This document shows, in pieces, positions 8,819 through 17,789 of a stretch of 58,539 bases of DNA (position 1 is its first letter; the number at the start of each line of letters is the position of its first letter). The notes beneath the pieces are model-generated. The model had not been told where the DNA came from, did no database searches, and was given only the letters and a program-made list of their open reading frames with translations. Origin of the DNA: Rhizobium laguerreae (lineage in GTDB: Bacteria > Pseudomonadota > Alphaproteobacteria > Rhizobiales > Rhizobiaceae). The stretch lies in assembly GCF_002008165.1 (NCBI RefSeq), contig NZ_MRDM01000010.1, positions 1 to 58,539 of the forward strand, written 5' to 3'. The position numbers were made by a program, and so were the translations under genes.

Positions 8819-9355
8819 TTATGGAATGTTCTTGGTGGCGAGGTCGGGCTGCGTCGGCGGCGTGCCTTCGGCGCCAAACGGGTTCAGCTTGTCCTTGTAA
8901 CCACGGAGCGGAAAATCCTTGCGCTGCGGGAAGCCCTCGAACCCTTCCCACATGTAGATCCGGCGCAAATCGGGGTGGCCCTCGAACCTGATCCCGTACA
9001 TGTCCCAGGCTTCGCGCTCATGCCAATTGGCGGTTCGCCAGACCCCCGTCACCGACGGGACCCGCGGCGGATCGGCGAGGCGGCATTTGATGCGAACGCG
9101 CCATTTGTTCGGTAGCGAATAGAGGTGGTACACCGTCTCGTAGCGTGGCATCTCAGGATAATGATCGACCCCGCAGATGTCCGACAGGAAGTTGAACCGC
9201 AACGCCGGGTGTTCCTTCAGAAACCGGCAAAGCTCGACGATCATGTCAGGCGGAGCGGCGAAGGCATGTACACCATGCGCGAAGCCAAGATCGTCGATTG
9301 CCTCGCCGAAACGCTCCGTGATCGTAGTGCGGATGAGGGGCGTCTCCACACTCAT
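8819..9355 (-). CDS. nuoC: NADH-quinone oxidoreductase subunit C (30 kDa)
   Basis: A 178-residue peripheral-arm subunit. The core motif [21 protein letters not shown] is present as [20 protein letters not shown], followed by the usual [16 protein letters not shown] end. It is slightly shorter than many NuoC proteins because the N-terminal domain is compact. Its ATG overlaps the stop of nuoB by four bases (ATGA), showing translational coupling. It is a separate gene and not fused to nuoD as in enterobacteria. Confidence 0.95.
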   Translation of the reverse strand: MSVETPLIRTTITERFGEAIDDLGFAHGVHAFAAPPDMIVELCRFLKEHPALRFNFLSDICGVDHYPEMPRYETVYHLYSLPNKWRVRIKCRLADPPRVPSVTGVWRTANWHEREAWDMYGIRFEGHPDLRRIYMWEGFEGFPQRKDFPLRGYKDKLNPFGAEGTPPTQPDLATKNIP

Positions 9356-9855
9356 GACGCTGCAACCCGATCCAGAGGAGTCCCGGCCAGTGCTCGGGAT
9401 TTTTTGATCTTCTCCTGAAGTAGCAGGAATCCATGCATCAGCGCCTCGGGCCGCGGCGGGCAGCCGGGCACATGCACGTCCACCGGCACGAAGGTCTCCG
9501 CTCCCTGCACCACCGCGTAGGTGTTGTAGACCCCGCCCGAGATAGCGCAGGTGCCCATGGCGATGACCCAGCGGGGCTCCGGCATCTGGTCATACAGGCG
9601 GCGCACCACGGGCGCGAACTTCCGCGTTACTGTGCCGGCGATGATCATCACATCGGACTGGCGGGGCGATGGCCGGAACACCACGCCGAACCGGTCGAGA
9701 TCATAGCGGGCGCACCCCGCCGAGATCATCTCGATGGCGCAGCAGGCAATTCCGAAAGTTTCGGGCCACAGCGCCGAGCTTCGGCTCCAGTTGATAACGC
9801 TCTCGGCCGTGGTGAACAGCACGCTGTCGCGGATCGCGTTGTTTACGCCTCCCAT
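9352..9855 (-). CDS. nuoB: NADH-quinone oxidoreductase subunit B (cluster N2)
   Basis: A 167-residue subunit carrying the terminal cluster N2. The tandem cysteines C38-C39 (GIACCAIEM), C103 ([10 protein letters not shown]) and C132 (VPGCPPRPE) are the complete ligand set. It passes electrons from NuoI to quinone at the NuoB/NuoD/NuoH interface. The start overlaps the end of nuoA, and the stop overlaps nuoC. Confidence 0.97.
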   Translation of the reverse strand: MGGVNNAIRDSVLFTTAESVINWSRSSALWPETFGIACCAIEMISAGCARYDLDRFGVVFRPSPRQSDVMIIAGTVTRKFAPVVRRLYDQMPEPRWVIAMGTCAISGGVYNTYAVVQGAETFVPVDVHVPGCPPRPEALMHGFLLLQEKIKKSRALAGTPLDRVAAS

Positions 9856-10208
9856 TCGAGTGCTCCCTTCAGCCAGGCGTAGGCGAAGCCCACAAGAAGC
9901 AGCAATATGAAGACGAACATCTCGACAAAGCCGACCAGCCCGATGTCTTTCAGGACGACGGCCCAGGGAAAGAGGAACATCGTCTCGACATCGAAGACGA
10001 CCAGCAGGATCGCAAGGATAAAAAACGGCACTCTGAAGCGCCCCGCGGCGGCCTCACCCGCGGCGTCCATGCCGCACTCATAGGGCATGTTCTTTTCGGG
10101 ATAGGGATTGGACGGACGCAGCAGCGAGGAGACAAGAAGCGTCGCCCCCGTCACCAGAACGACTCCGACGATCATAAAAAGAACCGGCAAGAATTCCATC
10201 GCAGCCAT
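9843..10208 (-). CDS. nuoA: NADH-quinone oxidoreductase subunit A
   Basis: A 121-residue protein with three membrane segments. The conserved loop [11 protein letters not shown] (with the quinone-site cysteine) and the second-helix motif [22 protein letters not shown] are clear. Start choice is uncertain: GTG at 10220, ATG at 10208 and ATG at 10199 are all possible and none has a strong Shine-Dalgarno. A 134-bp gap separates it from nuoN, the largest gap inside the minus-strand run, so an internal promoter is possible there. Its 3' end overlaps nuoB. Confidence 0.93.
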   Translation of the reverse strand: MAAMEFLPVLFMIVGVVLVTGATLLVSSLLRPSNPYPEKNMPYECGMDAAGEAAAGRFRVPFFILAILLVVFDVETMFLFPWAVVLKDIGLVGFVEMFVFILLLLVGFAYAWLKGALEWEA

Positions 10209-10342
10209 ATCGCACTGCACCGGTTACCCACTGAGAGCTTTCCTCAGGCCGCGACCGTCCTGTTCAGGACCGTAATGCGGTCGCCCCGGGAAGCAACTTG
10301 GGCAATCCTTTCTTGAGCTTTGAGTTTATTCCGTCGGACAGA

Positions 10343-11800
10343 TCATTGCAAATTCAATCGGTCAGCCGCCAACACGGAATGCTGGGCAAGTCTTAAAAAC
10401 CATGCGGGAAACAGGCCGATGCCGATGGTGCCGGCAGCAGTGAAGGCGAGCGTCGCGCGCACCAAGGGCGTCAGCGCCGGGTCGAACGTCCTTTCCGGCT
10501 CGCGCATGTAGATCACCATGACGATGCGGATATAAAAGTAGGCGGCAACAGCACTCAGCAGCACTGCGATCACCGCCAGGATGACGAACCCTCGCTCGAC
10601 GAGCGCCACCAGCACGTAGAACTTGGCGAAGAACCCGGCCGTTGGCGGAATGCCGGCCAGCGAGAACAGATAGAGCAGCATCAGAAGTGCCAGCCCCGGA
10701 TGCAACTTGGCGAGACCCGCATAGTCTTCGATAACCTCGCCGGAAAAATCGCCGTTCCGCATCACGATGACGATGCCGAAAATGCCGAGATTCATGAGCG
10801 AGTAGATCAGCAGATAGATCATCACGCTGGCGATCCCGTCCGCCCCGCCGGCCACCACGCCGAAAAGAGCGAACCCGGCATGGGCGATGCTGGAATAGGC
10901 CAGCAGGCGCTTGAAATTATCCTGCACCAGTGCAACGAAACTCCCGAGCGCCATCGTCACCACAGCAATGACCGCGACGATGATCCAAACGTTGGAGGTT
11001 GCGACCAGAGGGTTGAGGAACACCCGCAGGATCACCGCGAACCCCGCCGCCTTAGGCCCCACGGACATGAAGGCGGTAATCGTCGTCGGCGCGCCTTCAT
11101 AGACGTCCGGCACCCACATGTGGAACGGCACCGCACCGACCTTGAAGACCAGCCCCGCGACGATGAAGACCACCGCCAGCAGCAAGCCGGGGTCGCGCGG
11201 AGCGCCGGTCACGGCCGCAGCCATACCGTCCAATTGCGTCGTGCCGGTGAGCCCGTAGACCAGCGAAACGCCGTAGAGGAAAATTCCGGTCGAGACCGCA
11301 CCAAGGATTGCGTATTTCAGCGCCGCTTCGTTCGATCGCCGCTCACGCCGCAGAAATCCGGTCAGCACGTAGGTGCAAAGCACCATCAACTCGAGGCCCA
11401 CGTAGATCGAGAGGAGATCGGTCGCCGAGGCCATGATCATCATTCCCGAAAGGGCGAAAAGCAGCAGGACATAGTATTCGCTGCTCCCGATCCCTTCGAT
11501 TTCGGCATATTTCCGCGAAAGCAGGAATGTCAGAATGGTGGCTATGTAGAACACGAACTTGAAGAAGACCGCGAAGCGGTCGGCGATGAACATGCCAGTA
11601 TAGGCCGGCCGCACTTCTCCCGCCAGCATCAGTGTCGCCAAGGCGGCAATCAGCACGACCGTGACGGAAGCCCAGACAAGGAAATACTTCTGCCCCTTGC
11701 GCAAAAACTGTCCCAGGATCAGCAGGATGCAGGCTCCAGTAATCACCACGATCTCGGGCAGGCTTGCGAGGGCCGACTGGAAAAGTGCGGCGACGATCAT
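10343..11800 (-). CDS. nuoN: NADH-quinone oxidoreductase subunit N
   Basis: A 485-residue antiporter-like membrane subunit with about 14 helices. The proton_antipo_M core shows GxVFKVGAVPFHMWVPDVYEGAPTTITAFMSVGPKAAGF (in part: FKVGAVPFHMWVPDVYEG) with the conserved Lys, and LLAYSSIAHAGF later. NuoN is the pump subunit closest to the NuoA/J/K/H module. Its ATG overlaps the nuoM stop (ATGA). An upstream open extension of 31 codons lies inside nuoM and is not used. Confidence 0.94.
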   Translation of the reverse strand: MIVAALFQSALASLPEIVVITGACILLILGQFLRKGQKYFLVWASVTVVLIAALATLMLAGEVRPAYTGMFIADRFAVFFKFVFYIATILTFLLSRKYAEIEGIGSSEYYVLLLFALSGMMIMASATDLLSIYVGLELMVLCTYVLTGFLRRERRSNEAALKYAILGAVSTGIFLYGVSLVYGLTGTTQLDGMAAAVTGAPRDPGLLLAVVFIVAGLVFKVGAVPFHMWVPDVYEGAPTTITAFMSVGPKAAGFAVILRVFLNPLVATSNVWIIVAVIAVVTMALGSFVALVQDNFKRLLAYSSIAHAGFALFGVVAGGADGIASVMIYLLIYSLMNLGIFGIVIVMRNGDFSGEVIEDYAGLAKLHPGLALLMLLYLFSLAGIPPTAGFFAKFYVLVALVERGFVILAVIAVLLSAVAAYFYIRIVMVIYMREPERTFDPALTPLVRATLAFTAAGTIGIGLFPAWFLRLAQHSVLAADRLNLQ

Positions 11801-13272
11801 TGGCCGCTCCCCTTGGCATGCACCTGCACCAGCAGATGTTCCACCGAAGCGTCCATGATATTGAGAAAGGGCTTCGGATAGAGCCCGACCCACAGCACGA
11901 AGACGGCCAGCGGCAGGGTCGCTGCCAGCTCGCGGGCGTTCACGTCGCGTATCTTGAACCGGACGCTGACGCTGGCCGGACCAAGCGCGACTTTCCTATA
12001 CATGCCAAGCAGATAGGCCGCGCCAAGCAACGCGCCCACAACGGCGGCCGCGCCGATGGCCAGGTTGGCCGCAAACCCGCCCGACAGGACCAGCAACTCG
12101 CCGACGAACGAATTCGTTCCCGGCAGCGCCATCGACGACAGAGTAAACAGCGCAAGAAACGCGGTATAGACGGGTGCTGCCTTCATCAGCCCGCCATAAT
12201 CAGCGATGCTGCGGGTATGGGTCCGCTCGTAAATCAAGCCGACGAACAGGAACAACGCGCCCGTCGTCACGCCATGATTGAACATTTGCAGGATACCTCC
12301 TTGGAGCCCGCGGAGGTTCAGCGCAAATATCCCCATGGTCACGAAGCCCATGTGGCTGACGCTGGAATAGGCCACCAGTTTCTTCAGATCGTCCTGTGCC
12401 AGCGCGAGCAACCCGCCATAGACGATCGCAAGCGCTGAAAGCGAAAGCATCGGTGTCGAATAATATACCGACGCCTCTGGCAGCATCGGCAGCGAGAACC
12501 GCAGGAACCCATAGGCGCCCATCTTCAGGAGTACGCCCGCGAGGATGATGCTGCCCGCGGTCGGCGCTTGTACATGGGCGTCCGGCAGCCAGGTATGGAC
12601 CGGGACCATCGGCACCTTGACCGCGAAGGCGATCAGGAAGGCGAAGAACAGCCAGGATTGGACCCGGAATGGCAAATCCTGTGCAGTGAGGGCGAGGATG
12701 TCGAAGGTCTCGCCGCCGTTGAAATAGAGCACGATGACACCGACCAGGAACAGGACACTGCCCGCCAGAGTGTAGAGGAAGAACTTGAACGCCGCATAGA
12801 TCCGGCCGTCGCCGCCCCAGACGCCGATGATCAGGTACATCGGGATCAGCATCGCTTCCCAGAAAACGTAGAACAGGAACAGGTCGAGCGCGCAGAACAC
12901 CCCCAGCATCAGCGCCTGCATGGAGAGCAGACTGACCATGAACGCCTTCACCTTGCGGTCGATCGCAACCCACGAGGCGAGCACACAGATCGAACCCAGC
13001 AACGCGGTCAGGAACACGAAGAGCGCGCTTATCCCGTCGATACCAAGCGCATAAGTGATCCCGAGCGCGGGCACCCAAGAGCGCTTCTCTGTGAACTGCA
13101 TCTCGTGGGTCGTGGTGTCGAATCCGGCCAGCATGGCGATGCAGAGGGCGAGGTCGAGGATTGTGACACCCAGCGCTGTCCAGCGCACCGCATCGTCGCC
13201 GCGGAGAAACATCAGAACCGCTGCCCCGGCGACGGGCGTGAAAATTATGAAGCTCAGAAGCGGCAATCCCAT
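11797..13272 (-). CDS. nuoM: NADH-quinone oxidoreductase subunit M
   Basis: A 491-residue antiporter-like membrane subunit. Typical NuoM sequence is visible: FWEAMLIPMYLIIGVWGGDGRIYAA, AFAVKVPMVPVHTWLPDAHVQAP with the conserved Lys, and KKLVAYSSVSHMGFVTMG. It follows the upstream antiporter gene by 8 bp and overlaps nuoN. The start at MGLPLLSFIIF was preferred to a 60-codon Arg-rich extension that lies inside the neighbouring gene. Confidence 0.94.
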   Translation of the reverse strand: MGLPLLSFIIFTPVAGAAVLMFLRGDDAVRWTALGVTILDLALCIAMLAGFDTTTHEMQFTEKRSWVPALGITYALGIDGISALFVFLTALLGSICVLASWVAIDRKVKAFMVSLLSMQALMLGVFCALDLFLFYVFWEAMLIPMYLIIGVWGGDGRIYAAFKFFLYTLAGSVLFLVGVIVLYFNGGETFDILALTAQDLPFRVQSWLFFAFLIAFAVKVPMVPVHTWLPDAHVQAPTAGSIILAGVLLKMGAYGFLRFSLPMLPEASVYYSTPMLSLSALAIVYGGLLALAQDDLKKLVAYSSVSHMGFVTMGIFALNLRGLQGGILQMFNHGVTTGALFLFVGLIYERTHTRSIADYGGLMKAAPVYTAFLALFTLSSMALPGTNSFVGELLVLSGGFAANLAIGAAAVVGALLGAAYLLGMYRKVALGPASVSVRFKIRDVNARELAATLPLAVFVLWVGLYPKPFLNIMDASVEHLLVQVHAKGSGQ

Positions 13273-13280
13273 CGCGCCCC

Positions 13281-15041
13281 CTACCGCCATACTACGGCGA
13301 AGACCACGGCGGCTGCGATCACACCAGCGATCATCGCCAGCGCGTAATGGGTCACGACGCCGGTCTGGAGCCGCCGGAGCCGCCCGCCGCCGCGCAGGAT
13401 CGAGCGGGCGACGCCGTTCACGACGGCGTCCACGCCGGTGAGATCGATCCACAGTCCCGCCCGTGCCGTCCCATGCAGGAAGGGTAGTGCGGCTGTCTCG
13501 GACACGTTGCTTACCGCCTTCTCATAGCGCGCCAGCGGTTTTTCGGCGAACCACATGAAGAGCCGCGCGCCCTTGCGGTAGAACCAGTCGGTGTCGATGC
13601 TGATCGTGTTCTCGGGGTCGAGCGCCCTGAGGAACAGCACGAATCCCAGTGCGGTGAACATCAACAAGCTGAGGCTCTCGGTGAGATGGACGCCCGTATA
13701 GGGTTCGAAGTCGACCGAATAGGGAAGGAGAGCGTAAAGCGGCTGCGGGAATACCCCGATCGCAATGCAGAGCACCGCCGCCATGCCCATCGCAACCAGC
13801 ATGTTGCGCGGCGGCTCCCGCGCCTCCAGTTTCCGGTCCACGCCGAAAAACATGTAATACGGGAGCTTCAGGCCCGTGTGCAGGAACGTCCCCGACGACG
13901 CCATCGTCAACGCCACCACCACCAGCGCCCGATGATCCTGTCCGGCGGCGGCAATCACCATCGATTTGGTGACAAAGCCTGAGAAGAACGGAAACGCCGA
14001 GATTGCGAAGGCGCCGACCATATAGAGCGCCACCGTTATCGGCATGGTCCTGTAGAGCCCGCCAAGTTCGGTGAGCTTGCGGCGGCCGGTCACGTGGATC
14101 ACCGCTCCTGCGCCCATGAATAGCAGTGCCTTGTAGAGGATATGCGCGAAGGCGTGGCTGGAGGCGCCGTTCACTGCCATCTCGGTGCCGATGCCGATAC
14201 CTGCCACCATGTAGCCCACTTGGCTGACGATATGATAGGCGAGCAGCCGCCGGCAGTCGTTCTCCAGCACCGCGTAGATGACACCGTAAAGCGCCATTGC
14301 AGTGCCGAGCCAAACCAGAAGCTCGGTCCCCGGAAACGTCCGCGCCAGGACATAGACGGCGGTCTTCGTGGTGAAGGCGCTCATAAACACCGCCCCGGTG
14401 ACAGTCGCCTCCGGGTAAGCATCAGTCAGCCAAGCGTTAAGGGGCGGCACCGCGGCGTTGAGCATGAACCCGGCAAGGATCAGGTAGGCGCCGACGCCCA
14501 TCCCCCCCGCGATCGGGCCGAGGAGCAGCGAACCCGTGGCGAGCTCGTGGAGAATGACGCCACCGAGCAGAACGACGCCGCCGGTGATGTGGACCATGAG
14601 ATAGCGGAAACCGGCGGCAACCGCCTGCCGGCCGCCCTGGGCGAAAACCAGATAGGCAGAGGCAAACGCCATGCCTTCCCAGAACAGGTACAAGGTCAGG
14701 TAGTCGCCGGCGAAAACCACGCCAAGCGCGCTGCCGACATAGACGAACGCAGCGACATGCTGGCCGGGGCGCGTCAGGTGCAGAGCGTAGACCGTTCCGA
14801 TCAGCGCCATAATGGTGAAGACCGTTGCGAAGACGATGCTCAGCTTGTCGACCTTCGCGATGAGGATTTCCTGCCCAATGAACGATGCCGCGCCGTAGCT
14901 GCCTGACTGCATCGTGAGCACGGTGAGGATCGCAAGTATCGGGATCAGCAGCAGATAGGCCTTGCGGATCGACCCGTTCAGAAAGGGGATCGGCAGGGCA
15001 CCGAGAATGAACAGCAGGGCGGGATGGACGAAGTCAGTCAT
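13281..15041 (-). CDS. NuoL/MrpD-type antiporter subunit with C-terminal extension
   Basis: A 586-residue membrane protein of the proton_antipo_M family. The central helices carry FMLNAAVPPLNAWLTDAYPE and RRLLAYHIVSQVGYMVAG, close to MrpD/NuoM-type antiporters. Unlike NuoM or NuoN it has about 110 extra C-terminal residues, starting near DTDWFYRKGARLFMWF and ending in RRLQTGVVTHYALAM plus a last membrane helix. This layout fits the lateral helix of NuoL. It is therefore the best candidate for the NuoL slot in this cluster. It overlaps the small membrane gene upstream by 8 bp. Confidence 0.85.
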   Translation of the reverse strand: MTDFVHPALLFILGALPIPFLNGSIRKAYLLLIPILAILTVLTMQSGSYGAASFIGQEILIAKVDKLSIVFATVFTIMALIGTVYALHLTRPGQHVAAFVYVGSALGVVFAGDYLTLYLFWEGMAFASAYLVFAQGGRQAVAAGFRYLMVHITGGVVLLGGVILHELATGSLLLGPIAGGMGVGAYLILAGFMLNAAVPPLNAWLTDAYPEATVTGAVFMSAFTTKTAVYVLARTFPGTELLVWLGTAMALYGVIYAVLENDCRRLLAYHIVSQVGYMVAGIGIGTEMAVNGASSHAFAHILYKALLFMGAGAVIHVTGRRKLTELGGLYRTMPITVALYMVGAFAISAFPFFSGFVTKSMVIAAAGQDHRALVVVALTMASSGTFLHTGLKLPYYMFFGVDRKLEAREPPRNMLVAMGMAAVLCIAIGVFPQPLYALLPYSVDFEPYTGVHLTESLSLLMFTALGFVLFLRALDPENTISIDTDWFYRKGARLFMWFAEKPLARYEKAVSNVSETAALPFLHGTARAGLWIDLTGVDAVVNGVARSILRGGGRLRRLQTGVVTHYALAMIAGVIAAAVVFAVVWR

Positions 15042-15288
15042 AATAGTCCTCGCGCCGCATGAGCCCAGCCCGATGACCGAGGAACTTGGAAACGAAAATC
15101 AGCAGCACGCAGGATAAGAAGCCGTAGACGGCCGACCAGCCCGGCAGACGGTCCCACGGGTATTCGGCGTGTTCGCGCGGCACCAGGAAGTCGGCGATGA
15201 CGATCAGGACGAGCACCAGATAGAAAAGCCGACGCCGTTCGGTCGCATACTTTCCGTCGCCAAAGAAATCGACCACGCGCTTTATCAC
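15034..15288 (-). CDS. Small two-helix membrane protein between antiporter genes
   Basis: An 84-residue protein with two predicted membrane helices (LFYLVLVLIVIADFL and AVYGFLSCVLLIFVSKFLG) and charged ends. It overlaps the antiporter gene upstream by four bases and the one downstream by eight, so it is translated in step with them. I do not recognise a named family. Its place suggests an accessory subunit that helps two antiporter proteins join the complex I membrane arm; this is inference. Confidence 0.8.
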   Translation of the reverse strand: MIKRVVDFFGDGKYATERRRLFYLVLVLIVIADFLVPREHAEYPWDRLPGWSAVYGFLSCVLLIFVSKFLGHRAGLMRREDYYD

Positions 15289-16748
15289 CTGACAACTCCT
15301 TCCGCCAAGGCGACGAAATAGTCGGGGAAGATGCCCATCGCCACCGACAGGATGGCGGTCGCAACTAGCGGGATCGTCACCATCGGAATTTCACGGACCG
15401 TTGCCGGGCTCCCTTGCGCCTCCGTCCCGAAAAAGGCGACATAGCTGACCGGCAGGAAATAAGCGGCGTTGAGAACCGAACTCGCTAGGAGCACGATCAG
15501 GAACGCGATTTCCCCCGCCTCCACCGCGCCTCGCGCCAGATACCACTTGCTCACGAACCCCGCAGTCGGTGGCACGCCGATCATGCTGAGTGAGCCGACG
15601 AAGAACGCCCCCATCGTCCAGGGCAACCGGCGGCCGATACCAGCCATGTCGCTGATGTTGCGCTTGCCAGACGCGCAATAGATCGACCCGGCGCAGAAAA
15701 ACAGTGTGATCTTTGAGAATGCATGCGCCGCGATGTGGATGATCCCACCGACCATCGCGACCGGCGAGAGCAGAACCGCCCCCAGCACGATGTAGGAGAG
15801 CTGGCTGACCGTCGAATAGGCGAGCCGCGCCTTCAGGTCGTCCCGCGTCAGGGCGTAGACCGACGCCATCAGAATCGTGAACGAGACCAGATAGGCCGTG
15901 GCGATGCCCAGTCCTAGCCCGTCCACCAGCCCCGTGCCGAACACATGGAACACCAACCGCAGCACGCAAAACACGCCCATCTTGACCACGGCCACGGCAT
16001 GCAGGAGCGCACTGACCGGTGTCGGCGCCACCATCGCGGCAGGCAGCCATGCGTGCATCGGCATCACCGCAGCCTTGGCGAAGCCGAAGAGGTAGCAGAA
16101 ATAGACGACTGTCAGCAGCGCCGCCGAAGCATCGCTCCCTGCCAGCAGGCCCCCCGTGACAAAGTCGAGCGATCCCGCAATGTGGTAGGTCAGCGCCAGC
16201 GCGGCGAGAAGCACGCTCTTTGACGCTCCCATCAAGTAGACCAGGTACTTGCGGCTGCCCGCCCATCCCTCTTCGTCTTCGTGGTGGTAAACGAGCGGAT
16301 AGGTCACGAGGGTGAGCATCTCGTAGAAGATCACCAGCGTGAACAGATTGGCGGAAAAGGCGCCCCCGACCGCTGCCGCGAGACTGGCGGCAAAGCAGGC
16401 GAAGAACCGGGTCTGCGCATGCTCGTTCAAGTGCCGCATGTAGCCGATGGAATAGATCGCCGCGACAATCCACAGCAGCGACGAGACGGTGGCAAACACC
16501 ATGCCGAGCGCATCGACCCGGAAGGCCAAGTCAATCCCCGGCAGAACCTCAAACAGGCGCAATTCGACCGTCCCGCCCGCCAGCACCGTGGGCGCCATCG
16601 AGACGACAATTGCGAACATGGCGATTGCCGCCAATGGCGAGACGATATCGCGGAGTTTCTCGCGGTTGTTCAGGAGAAGAACTGCAAGGGCCGCCAGGCC
16701 CGCGACGGCGACGGCAAGTAGCGGCCGGATCGATATCACCGGGTCCAA
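15285..16748 (-). CDS. MrpD/NuoM-like antiporter subunit (extra pump subunit)
   Basis: A 487-residue proton_antipo_M membrane protein. The core reads FGFAKAAVMPMHAWLPAAMVAPTPVSALLHAV (in part: AKAAVMPMHAWLPAAMV), with ARLAYSTVSQLSYIVLG later, closer in style to MrpD cation/proton antiporters than to NuoL. The start is TTG at 16748, preceded by AAAGGAT, only 4 bp after nuoK; no ATG fits as well. With the 586-residue protein, NuoM and NuoN, it makes four antiporter-type proteins in this locus. Confidence 0.87.
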   Translation of the reverse strand: MDPVISIRPLLAVAVAGLAALAVLLLNNREKLRDIVSPLAAIAMFAIVVSMAPTVLAGGTVELRLFEVLPGIDLAFRVDALGMVFATVSSLLWIVAAIYSIGYMRHLNEHAQTRFFACFAASLAAAVGGAFSANLFTLVIFYEMLTLVTYPLVYHHEDEEGWAGSRKYLVYLMGASKSVLLAALALTYHIAGSLDFVTGGLLAGSDASAALLTVVYFCYLFGFAKAAVMPMHAWLPAAMVAPTPVSALLHAVAVVKMGVFCVLRLVFHVFGTGLVDGLGLGIATAYLVSFTILMASVYALTRDDLKARLAYSTVSQLSYIVLGAVLLSPVAMVGGIIHIAAHAFSKITLFFCAGSIYCASGKRNISDMAGIGRRLPWTMGAFFVGSLSMIGVPPTAGFVSKWYLARGAVEAGEIAFLIVLLASSVLNAAYFLPVSYVAFFGTEAQGSPATVREIPMVTIPLVATAILSVAMGIFPDYFVALAEGVVR

Positions 16749-16752
16749 GCCA

Positions 16753-17055
16753 CTATCCTTTCATCATGGTCACGTCGTCGACCTTGAGGGTGGATTTGTT
16801 CCTCACGAGGGCGACCAGGATACCGAGGGCGACGGCAACCTCCGCCGCGGTGATTGCGATGACGAAGATCGCGAAGATCTGACCGCGGAAATCGGCGTAG
16901 TAACGTCCGAAAGCGATGAAATTGATGTTGACCGAGTTGAGCAACAGCTCCAGCGACATCAGCACGACCAGAATGTTGCGCCTGAGCAGCACGCCCGCCG
17001 CTCCGATCACGAACAGCGCCACTCCGAGCAAAATATACCACCAGAGCGGAACCAT
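16753..17055 (-). CDS. nuoK: NADH-quinone oxidoreductase subunit K
   Basis: A 100-residue protein with three membrane helices. It carries the two membrane glutamates typical of NuoK, in [16 protein letters not shown] and [19 protein letters not shown] three bases upstream overlaps the nuoJ stop and could also serve as start; AGGAG is better spaced for the ATG. It belongs to the E-channel region of complex I. Confidence 0.95.
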   Translation of the reverse strand: MVPLWWYILLGVALFVIGAAGVLLRRNILVVLMSLELLLNSVNINFIAFGRYYADFRGQIFAIFVIAITAAEVAVALGILVALVRNKSTLKVDDVTMMKG

Positions 17056-17555
17056 CACCGCTGCTCCTTCTGCGCCAGCACGATGGCCCCGATCAGGGCG
17101 GCCAGCAGGATGACGGACGCAACTTCAAACGGCAGGAGATAGTCGGCGAACAGCGTTGTGCTGAGCTGCCTGACCTGATCGCCACCGCGCACGGTGACGG
17201 GCTGCGTGAGCGAAAAGCGGCCGCTCCAGAGCACCAGCGCAACCATCTCGATCCCAAGCAGGACGAGCAACACCAGAGCCGCCATGTTGCCGCCCGGCAA
17301 GAACCGTTGCAAGACCGCTTCGCGCACATCGATCATCATGATCACGAAGACGAACAGGACCATAATCGCGCCGACATAGACGAAGATCTGGATGACCGCG
17401 AGCAACGGCGCCTCGAGCATAACGAAGATTGCCGAGATGTTGAGGAAACACGCCATCAGCGCCATTGCGCTGTGCACCGGATTCCGGGCCAAGATCACCG
17501 TCAGGGCCGTGATCACGGACACCGTAGCGAACACAAGAAAGAACCCCGGTTCCAT
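17055..17555 (-). CDS. nuoJ: NADH-quinone oxidoreductase subunit J
   Basis: A 166-residue, five-helix membrane subunit. The conserved third helix is present as [19 protein letters not shown], with its pi-bulge Tyr/Gly. GGAGGG precedes the ATG by nine bases. It is the first gene of the minus-strand nuo run, so the run's promoter should lie in the 235 bp upstream. nuoK overlaps its stop codon. Confidence 0.95.
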   Translation of the reverse strand: MEPGFFLVFATVSVITALTVILARNPVHSAMALMACFLNISAIFVMLEAPLLAVIQIFVYVGAIMVLFVFVIMMIDVREAVLQRFLPGGNMAALVLLVLLGIEMVALVLWSGRFSLTQPVTVRGGDQVRQLSTTLFADYLLPFEVASVILLAALIGAIVLAQKEQR

Positions 17556-17789
17556 CGACGCCGACCCTCCGACGCGAACTGCTACCCGGCGCGAGACGGC
17601 CGGAATTGAGATTGCGCCGCAAATTCCGATGCGTTCACAAATTGTGCCCTAATATCGGATTTTTCACAAGATTATTGTCATTGGCGGAGCAAACCAGGCC
17701 AGTCCGGATGTGGCGAAGGTCGCTTGCGAAACGATTCCAGACGTCGGTCGAGGCAAGGATCCAGTGAGCAGTAATCGGATCCCGATCCT

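Noticed and set aside
11797..13452. Longer nuoM start adding 60 Arg-rich residues
   Set aside because: The extension lies inside the upstream antiporter gene and reads like an out-of-frame translation; the ATG at 13272 gives a normal NuoM.
17556..17789. An FNR/FixK-type box in front of nuoJ
   Set aside because: TTGTG-type words are present but no TTGAT-N4-ATCAA palindrome could be found.
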